Of a stretch of DNA of 64,000 bases, positions 60,601-64,000 are shown in pieces (within the stretch, counting starts at the first letter, position 1; every line of letters begins with the position of its first letter). Made by a program: the position numbers and the translations under genes. Under the pieces are notes generated by a model. That model had not been told where the DNA came from. It saw nothing but the letters and a program-made list of their open reading frames with translations, and ran no database searches. This DNA comes from Streptomyces fodineus (GTDB taxonomy: Bacteria > Actinomycetota > Actinomycetes > Streptomycetales > Streptomycetaceae), in assembly GCF_001735805.1 (NCBI RefSeq), contig NZ_CP017248.1:124001-188000 (forward strand). The letters are read 5' to 3'.

Positions 60601-62348
60601 GCCCGCTGCGCACCCTGACCCGTAAACAACACCGCCGTCTTACCGGCAACCTGACAGCCCTCGACCACCCCGGCCGCAGGCTCACCACCCGCAAGCGCCT
60701 CCAGCCCCGCCAGCAAACCCGCACGATCACAAGCCACGACCACCGCACGCCGCTCCAGCAACGCACGCGACGACACCAGCGACAGACCGACATCCGCCGA
60801 CGACAACCCCATGTTGGCGAGCACCCGCTCGCGCAGACGGTCCGCCTGTGCACGCAACGCCGCCGCGCTACGCGCTGAGACCAGTACCGGGACAGCACCC
60901 ACGGTCCGATCCGCCGGAGCCTCCACCGGCGTCTCGACGGCCGGTGCCTCCTCCACGATCACATGCGCGTTCGTCCCGCTGATGCCGAACGACGAGATGC
61001 CAGCGCGCCGGGGCCGCCCGGAGGATGGCCATTCCCGCGCCTCGGTGAGCAGCTCCACCTCGCCCGAGGCCCAGTCCACGTGCGGCGACGGCTCATCCAC
61101 ATGCAGCGTGGCGGGCAGCTGCCCGTGCCGCATGGCCATCACCATCTTGATCACACCCGCCACACCGGCAGCCGCCGACGTGTGGCCGATGTTGGACTTC
61201 ACGGACCCCAGCCACAGCGGACCATCGGTCCGTTCGCGCCCATAGGTCGCCAACAGGGCCCGCGCCTCGATCGGGTCACCCAGCTTGGTCCCGGTGCCAT
61301 GGCCTTCCACGGCATCCACGTCCGCCGGACTCAGGCCAGCGTTGGCCAGCGCTGCCCGGATCACCCGCTCCTGCGAAGGACCGTTCGGCGCCGTCAGACC
61401 ATTGCTCGCACCATCCTGGTTGACCGCACTGCCCCGCACCACGGCCAGCACCTTGTGACCGTTGCGCCGCGCATCCGACAGCCGCTCCAGCACCAGCAGA
61501 CCCAGACCGTCGGAGAACCCGGTCCCATCGGCGGCCGCCGCATAGGACTTGCACCGCCCATCCGGAGCGAGACCACGCTGCCGGCTGAACTCGACGAACA
61601 GAAACGGGCCGGCGAGCACGGTCACCCCGCCGACCAGTGCCAGCGAACACTCGCCCGCCCAGAGCGCTTGCGAGGCCAGGTGCATCGCCACGAGCGACGA
61701 GGAACACGCCGTGTCCACCGTGACGGCGGGACCCTCCAGCCCCAGGGTGTAGGCGACCCTGCCGGACACCACGCTTCCCTGCGTGCCCGTCAGGCGGAAA
61801 CCCTCCAGCTCCGGCAGCATCGCGCCGCCGTAGTCCGAAGTGACCGCACCGGTGAACACACCGGTGTCGCTGCCGCGCAGCGACGACGGATCGATGCCCG
61901 CGTCCTCGAACGCCTCCCAGGCCGCCTCCAGCATCAACCGCTGGGCCGGGTCGATCGCCAGGGCCTCACGGGGACTGATTCCGAAGAAGTCCGCGTCGAA
62001 GTCGCCGGCGCCTTCGATGAAGCCACCCTTGTCGGTGGACACCGTCCCGAGCCGGTCGGGATCCGAGCCTGTCAGCAGCCGCTCCAGGTCCCAGCCGCGG
62101 TCGGTCGGCAGCGCCGACATCGCGTCGCGGCCGGCCGCCACCAGCTCCCACAGCTCTTCCGGCGAGTTCACGCCGCCGGGGTAGCGGCAGCTCATACCCA
62201 CGATCGCCAACGGCTCGGCCTCGTGCTGCTCAAGCTCGCGCACCCGACGACTCGCCGCGCGCAGCTCAGTGGTCACCTTCCGCAAGTAAGATCGAAGCTT
62301 CTGCTCGTCCGTCATTGGTCCACCCTGCACAGCGCCCCCGTTGGTCAT
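51645..62348 (-). CDS. Type I PKS with two modules, each KS-AT-DH-KR-ACP
   Basis: This 3567-residue protein has an N-terminal coiled-coil docking helix ([20 protein letters not shown]). Module A: KS Cys215, AT GHSVGE Ser666 with HAFHS (malonyl), [12 protein letters not shown]is970 and [15 protein letters not shown] with Tyr1555, ACP Ser1719. Module B: KS Cys1949, AT Ser2400 with HAFHS (malonyl), DH His2704 and [15 protein letters not shown] with Tyr3286 (GQANYSAAN), ACP Ser3451. An acidic C-terminal docking tail ends at [11 protein letters not shown]. Each module should add an unbranched, double-bonded C2 unit; B-type KR predicts E geometry. The ATG at 62348 overlaps the previous PKS stop (ATGA) and has AAGGAG 11 bases upstream. 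An ATG at 62315 is a possible alternative. DH function is inferred from intact His and Asp residues. Confidence 0.93.
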   Translation of the reverse strand: MTNGGAVQGGPMTDEQKLRSYLRKVTTELRAASRRVRELEQHEAEPLAIVGMSCRYPGGVNSPEELWELVAAGRDAMSALPTDRGWDLERLLTGSDPDRLGTVSTDKGGFIEGAGDFDADFFGISPREALAIDPAQRLMLEAAWEAFEDAGIDPSSLRGSDTGVFTGAVTSDYGGAMLPELEGFRLTGTQGSVVSGRVAYTLGLEGPAVTVDTACSSSLVAMHLASQALWAGECSLALVGGVTVLAGPFLFVEFSRQRGLAPDGRCKSYAAAADGTGFSDGLGLLVLERLSDARRNGHKVLAVVRGSAVNQDGASNGLTAPNGPSQERVIRAALANAGLSPADVDAVEGHGTGTKLGDPIEARALLATYGRERTDGPLWLGSVKSNIGHTSAAAGVAGVIKMVMAMRHGQLPATLHVDEPSPHVDWASGEVELLTEAREWPSSGRPRRAGISSFGISGTNAHVIVEEAPAVETPVEAPADRTVGAVPVLVSARSAAALRAQADRLRERVLANMGLSSADVGLSLVSSRALLERRAVVVACDRAGLLAGLEALAGGEPAAGVVEGCQVAGKTAVLFTGQGAQRARMGVELAASYPRFAEALDEVCAELDPLVGRSVRELLSAGEGSEDAGLLDATQFTQVVLFAVEVALFRLVESLGVRPDYLIGHSVGELAAAHVAGVLSLADACVLVVARGRLMGALPAGGAMVAVQAGEDEVAASLAGFEGRVEIAAVNGPRAVVVSGDAGAVEEWLPRWEGRKTSRLRVSHAFHSPCMEPMLEDFRRVAEGLCFNEPRIPIVCNVTGELVSSEVTDPGYWVRHVREAVRFADGIRTLHGLGVRRYLELGPDAVLTAMARQCLDDDEDSVLIAALRSRRPEAETFAAFLGQAHIAGVGVDWPAFYAGTGARRVALPTYAFQRERYWLAPGTGIVDAAAAGLGRIEHPILAGGVQIGDRDEWVFTGRLSTDTQPWVSEHVLLGNIVVPGTALVELALAAGRQVDSPVLDELVLEAPLLLEDGAALQLQVTVGQADDDGRRNMAVYSRPETDAQDGEGDATCHARGVLTAVTEPVAAFPATWPPEGAEPLAIDALYDRLTDLGYDYGPVFQGVRAAWRVGDETYAEVELPDNTDGEAFGIHPALFDAALQSGVILLTDRDSSGHRMPFSWTGARIEQVGVSRLRVRAVATSDSSLRLDAADDSGAAVVSVRSIAVRPVEQAKLESAQRNKQNSLFQVDWAAVEAEDVSGPPRVAFLGTGDTDADNCYADLSALEQALTDGAAAPEVVVAAIETPFATEDMAGAARIVAVSVLELVQRWLASESLGEARLVVVTRNAVAVGDETPDVAQAPVWGLVRSAQSEHPDRFLLVDLDVDAPDWGALLAADAPQLALREGRMLAPRLGRADTAASHEVQPLDPEGTVLITGGTGGLGALFARHLAERHGAKHLLLVSRRGAAAEGVDELVTELEALGAQVRLAACDVSDGAQLAGLVEVLEQPLTAVVHAAGVLDDGVIESLTPERVARVMRPKVDAAWHLHELTAGMELSAFVLFSSVAALIGSPGQANYAAANATLDAIAATRRAAGLPATSLAWGLWAEAGGMAGELDEADLARLEQMGVGALSAELGLELFDQALGLDAALLAPVRLEPAALRAQGRAGRLPALLRGLAPVPASRARGGGSLAKRLAEVAEADREKIVLELVQTQAAAVLGHASAAAVGADRAFKELGFDSLGAVELRNGLTQATGVRLPATLIFDHPTPVAVARLILTEVGAVAAAPRPAAPSRRRAEADEPLAIVGMSCRYPGGVTSPDELWELVAAGRDGISGLPTDRGWDLERLYDPDPDRSGTVYTRAGGFLERPGDFDAEFFGISPREALAMDPQQRLVLEAAWEAFEDAGIDPSSLRGSDTGVFTGAVTSDYGGANSPELEGYRLTGTTTSVVSGRLSYTFGLEGPAVSVDTACSSSLVALHLASQALRGGECSMALVGGVTLMAGPYLLTEFSRQRGLAPDGRCKSYAGAADGTGFSDGLGLLVLERLSDARRNGHKVLAVVRGSAVNQDGASNGLTAPNGPSQERVIRAALANAGLSPADVDAVEGHGTGTKLGDPIEARALLATYGRERTDGPLWLGSVKSNIGHSSAAAGVAGVIKMVMAMRHGQLPATLHVDEPSPHVDWASGEVELLTEAREWPASDRPRRVGVSSFGISGTNAHVIVEEAPAVETPVEAPAERAVGAVPVLVSGRSAAALRAQAARLRERLLADPEPGLADLGFSSVSSRALLERRAVVVACDRAGLLAGLEALAGGEPAAGVVEGRQVTGETAVLFTGQGAQRARMGVELAASYPRFAEALDEVCAELDPLVGRSVRELLSAGEGSEDAGLLDATQFTQVVLFAVEVALFRLVESLGVRPDYLIGHSVGELAAAHVAGVLSLADACVLVVARGRLMGALPAGGAMVAVQAGEDEVAASLAGFEGRVEIAAVNGPRAVVVSGDAGAVEEWLPRWEGRKTSRLRVSHAFHSPCMEPMLEDFRRVAEGLRFNEPRIPIVCNVTGELVSSEVTDPGYWVRHVREAVRFADGIRTLHGLGVRRYLELGPDAVLTAMARQCLDDDEDSVLIAALRSRRPEAETFAAFLGQAHIAGVGVDWPAFYAGTGARRVALPTYAFQRERYWLAPGTGIVDAAAAGLGRIEHPILAGGVQIGDRDEWVFTGRLSTDTQPWVSEHVLLGNIVVPGTALVEMAVTAGREVGCPVLDELVLEAPLLLEDGVVRQVQVTVGELGDDGLREVAIYTRADAGVDDEQAEAVCHGRGRLAADADTAADEGAAAWPVEWPPVGAQPLPIDSLYSFLGDLGYDYGPVFQGVRTAWKSGRQTYAEVTFLEDVAVDGFGIHPALFDALLHSGILVVNRDDDGKPMPFSWGGVRIERRGISRLRVRAVATSDTSIRLDAVDESGAPVISVRSIVVRSVEQAQLEVARSGGQRSLYGLDWAAVAAGSRGAERVAMLGAVAGPGERYVDLSALEEAVEGGAAVPQMVVSAIESEAGAAESAQAAGRALELVQRWLASEPLADARLVVATRNAVAVGGEAPDLAQAAVWGLVHTAQSEHPGRFLVVDVAEGGEFDWASLADVDEPQLAVREGKLLAPRLTPASVSALAPTLDPDGAVLITGGTGGLGGLFAKHLAERHGAKHLLLVSRRGAAAEGADKLVAELEELGAQARVAACDVSDRAQLTDLFAALDRPLTAVVHAAGVLDDGVIESLTAEQIERVMRPKVDAAWHLHELTTGMELSAFVLFSSVAALIGSPGQANYSAANAALDALAARRRAEGLVGTSLAWGLWNDTAGMAEELDDADLARLERMGVRALSAELGLELFDQAIGSDAALLAPVRLDAGGLRTQARAGMLPALLRGLVRMPARRAESAEATLSQRLAGLSETERGKVVVQLVQAQVAAVLGHGSGAVIDPDRAFKEIGFDSLAAVELRNRLTQATGLRLPSTLVFDFPTPAAIARYLLSEVVPDDATATPRRSEDDEIRDLLASIPISHMRRAGLLDTLRGLAGGDLHEDETATSGGDSIDDMDAAELIRMAREGTA
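54205..55691 (-). repeat. AT-DH DNA repeat, copy 2
   Basis: Covers the KS-AT linker, AT and first part of DH in module B of the bimodular PKS. It is nearly identical to 48666-50152. Below 54205 the DH sequence diverges (this copy reads [15 protein letters not shown]), and above 55691 the linker differs. Confidence 0.85.
59229..60640 (-). repeat. AT-DH DNA repeat, copy 3
   Basis: Covers AT and most of DH in module A of the bimodular PKS. It is nearly identical to 48488-49899 and includes more of DH than copy 2. The identity stops at 60640, just at the start of AT, where the linker reads [12 protein letters not shown] instead of [12 protein letters not shown]. Confidence 0.85.
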
Positions 62349-64000
62349 GCCGACCCGAACTCCTTGTCGATCAGTTCAAACACATCGTCGTCAGACACCA
62401 GGTCGAGGTCTTCGTCAGACCTTTCCTCGGCGTCGGTCGGCTGACTGCCGGTGCCGCGGAGCACGTTCCGCAGTCGGTTGCTGAGGTAGCGCAGACGCGG
62501 CTCGATCTCGCTGAGTTGCCGCTCGTCGCCCGCCACGGTGATCAGCATCGCCTCAAGCCTCTGCAGCTCCTCCTCGAAAGGCGAGCCGTTCTGCTCCTCG
62601 GGAACCCCACCGACGTCCTCGAGGAGCAGTCGGGCGACCGCCTCCGGCGTCGGGTGGTCGAAGATGAGGGTCGCGGGCAGCCGCAGCCCGGTGGCCTGCG
62701 TGAGCCGATTGCGAAGCTCGACCGCGGCCAGCGAGTCGAACCCGAGCTCCTTGAAGGCACGCTCCGGGTCGACCGCGGCGGCGGAGGCGTGGCCGAGGAC
62801 GGCCGCGACCTGCGCCTGCACCACCTCAAGGACAACCTGCTCGCGGTCGGCTTCGGCCACCCCGGTCAGCCGCTGCGCCAGCGACCCGCCCGCGGACTTG
62901 GCGCGCCGGGCAGGGGCACGGACCAGCCCGCGCAGCAGGGCCGGCAGTGTCCCCGCCCGGGCCTGGCTCCGCAGGGCGACCAGGTCCAGCCGTACCGGCA
63001 CGAGCAGCGCCGCGTCCAGACCGAGCGATTCGTCGAACAGGTCGAGCCCGCGTTCCGCGGAGAGCGCGCCGACGCCCGTCCGCTCCATACGCGCGAGATC
63101 GGCTTCGTCCAGTTCGCCGGTCATGCCGGTGGCGTCTGCCCACAGGCCCCAGGCCAGTGAGCTGGCCGGCAGCCCCTTGGCTCGCCGCTGGTGGGCAAGT
63201 GCGTCCAGGACGGCGTTCGCGGCCGCGTAGTTGGCCTGACCCGGGTTGCCCATCTGCGCCGCAGCCGAGGAGAAGAGGACGAACGCCGACAGCTCCATCC
63301 CGGCGGTGAGCTCGTGCAGATGCCACGCCGCGTCCACCTTCGGGCGCATCACCCGTGTCATCTGCTCCGGCGTGAGCGAGTCGATCACACCGTCGTCGAG
63401 CACACCGGCCGAGTGGACGACCGCCGTGAGCGGCTGCTCCAACGAGCCGAGCAGCTCGGCGAGTTGGCCCCGGTCGGACACGTCGCACGCGGCGACCCGG
63501 ACCTGCGCACCGAGCTCTTCGAGCTCGGCGACCAGCTTCTCCACACCATCGGCTGCCGCACCACGGCGGCTCACGAGCAGCAGCTGCTTCGCGCCGTGCC
63601 GCTCTGCCAAGTGTTTGGCGAACAGCGCACCCAGACCGCCCGTACCGCCGGTGATCAGCACCGTTCCGTCCGGGTCCAGCGGCGCCGGAACCGTCAGCAC
63701 CACCTTGCCGATGTTGCGGCCCTCGCGCAGGAACCGGAACGCGTCCGCACCGCGGCGCACATCCCACGTCCGGGTGGGCGACGGCGTCAGCACACCCTGC
63801 TCGAACAGATCGCTGATCTCAACCAGCATTTCCTGGATCCGCTCCGGGCCCGACTCCAGCAGGTCGTAGGACCGGTACCGCACGCCCGCGTGCTCGCGGG
63901 CGACGACCTCCGGGTCACGGATGTCGGTCTTGCCCATCTCGATGAACCGGCCGCCGCGCGGCAGCAACTCCAGCGTCGCGTCGACGAACTCACCCGCGAG
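62345..64000 (-). CDS. Type I PKS, C-terminal part: ER (end)-KR-ACP (cut by window edge)
   Basis: The minus-strand frame is open from base 64000 to the stop at 62345 (551 residues visible). It starts inside an enoylreductase domain: [32 protein letters not shown] and [14 protein letters not shown] are the end of a PKS ER. A KR follows with the Rossmann motif [13 protein letters not shown] in GVLDDG and Tyr in GQANYAAAN, then an ACP ([10 protein letters not shown]) and an acidic docking tail ([20 protein letters not shown]). A module with ER normally also has KS, AT and DH, which would lie outside the window. This step would give a fully saturated C2 unit. The stop overlaps the next PKS start by 4 bases. 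Confidence 0.92.
   Translation of the reverse strand, partial: LAGEFVDATLELLPRGGRFIEMGKTDIRDPEVVAREHAGVRYRSYDLLESGPERIQEMLVEISDLFEQGVLTPSPTRTWDVRRGADAFRFLREGRNIGKVVLTVPAPLDPDGTVLITGGTGGLGALFAKHLAERHGAKQLLLVSRRGAAADGVEKLVAELEELGAQVRVAACDVSDRGQLAELLGSLEQPLTAVVHSAGVLDDGVIDSLTPEQMTRVMRPKVDAAWHLHELTAGMELSAFVLFSSAAAQMGNPGQANYAAANAVLDALAHQRRAKGLPASSLAWGLWADATGMTGELDEADLARMERTGVGALSAERGLDLFDESLGLDAALLVPVRLDLVALRSQARAGTLPALLRGLVRAPARRAKSAGGSLAQRLTGVAEADREQVVLEVVQAQVAAVLGHASAAAVDPERAFKELGFDSLAAVELRNRLTQATGLRLPATLIFDHPTPEAVARLLLEDVGGVPEEQNGSPFEEELQRLEAMLITVAGDERQLSEIEPRLRYLSNRLRNVLRGTGSQPTDAEERSDEDLDLVSDDDVFELIDKEFGSA

Overview
The window comes from a high-GC actinomycete, most likely Streptomyces or a close relative. 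The reasons are strong GC bias at third codon positions, GTG/TTG starts with GGAG-type ribosome sites, 4-bp start/stop overlaps, Streptomyces-type IS remnants and a large modular type I polyketide synthase (PKS). No rRNA, tRNA or CRISPR array was seen. Family calls were made by reading translations and rest on motif recognition, not on database searches.

Layout. (1) 1-3.5 kb: the end of a polyprenyl diphosphate synthase gene and an Lcp/MpaB-like oxygenase gene. These are followed by debris: a TnsA/TniA-type transposon remnant, and a phytoene/squalene synthase C-terminus fused to an ISL3 transposase N-terminus. (2) 3.8-8.7 kb: a two-gene conflict-type system, an EACC1-like small protein overlapping a caspase-STAND NTPase-transmembrane-WD40 protein. 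(3) 8.7-14.6 kb: a decayed region with a kinase fragment, two trypsin-like protease remnants, IS3 and IS5 fragments, a secreted protein, a lipoprotein and a 17-bp perfect hairpin. (4) 14.7-17.5 kb: a YtrA-type GntR regulator overlapping a DUF1648-type membrane protein, then a secreted alpha/beta hydrolase. (5) 18.0-23.8 kb: a second conflict-type system, an alpha/beta hydrolase overlapping a second caspase-NTPase-WD40 protein, with a frameshifted membrane-protein gene divergent to it. (6) 24.5-30.6 kb: a xylose-type ABC transporter operon between IS701 and IS5 remnants. (7) 30.8-64 kb, all on the minus strand: a type I PKS cluster that runs off the right edge.

The PKS cluster appears to have two transcription units. 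The first, reading from the right edge, holds a PKS ending ER-KR-ACP (partial), a bimodular PKS (two KS-AT-DH-KR-ACP), a final PKS (KS-AT-DH-KR-ACP-TE), an MFS exporter, a P450, a second MFS gene with an apparent 1-base frameshift, and a DUF2867 gene, closed by a 13-bp hairpin. The second holds the loading PKS (KSQ-AT-ACP plus KS-AT-DH-KR-ACP) and an acyl-CoA dehydrogenase, closed by a 10-bp hairpin. From motifs the starter is propionate (from methylmalonyl-CoA) and every visible extender is malonate. The visible end of the chain would be a saturated unit followed by three consecutive double bonds next to the thioester. About 1.4-1.5 kb around each AT-DH is nearly identical in three successive modules, which points to recent duplication or gene conversion.

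The best candidates for an undescribed system are the two caspase-STAND-WD40 loci, which lie about 10 kb apart and have different partner genes. Most of the rest of the left half is a graveyard of chimeric gene fragments that could be mis-annotated as intact genes.
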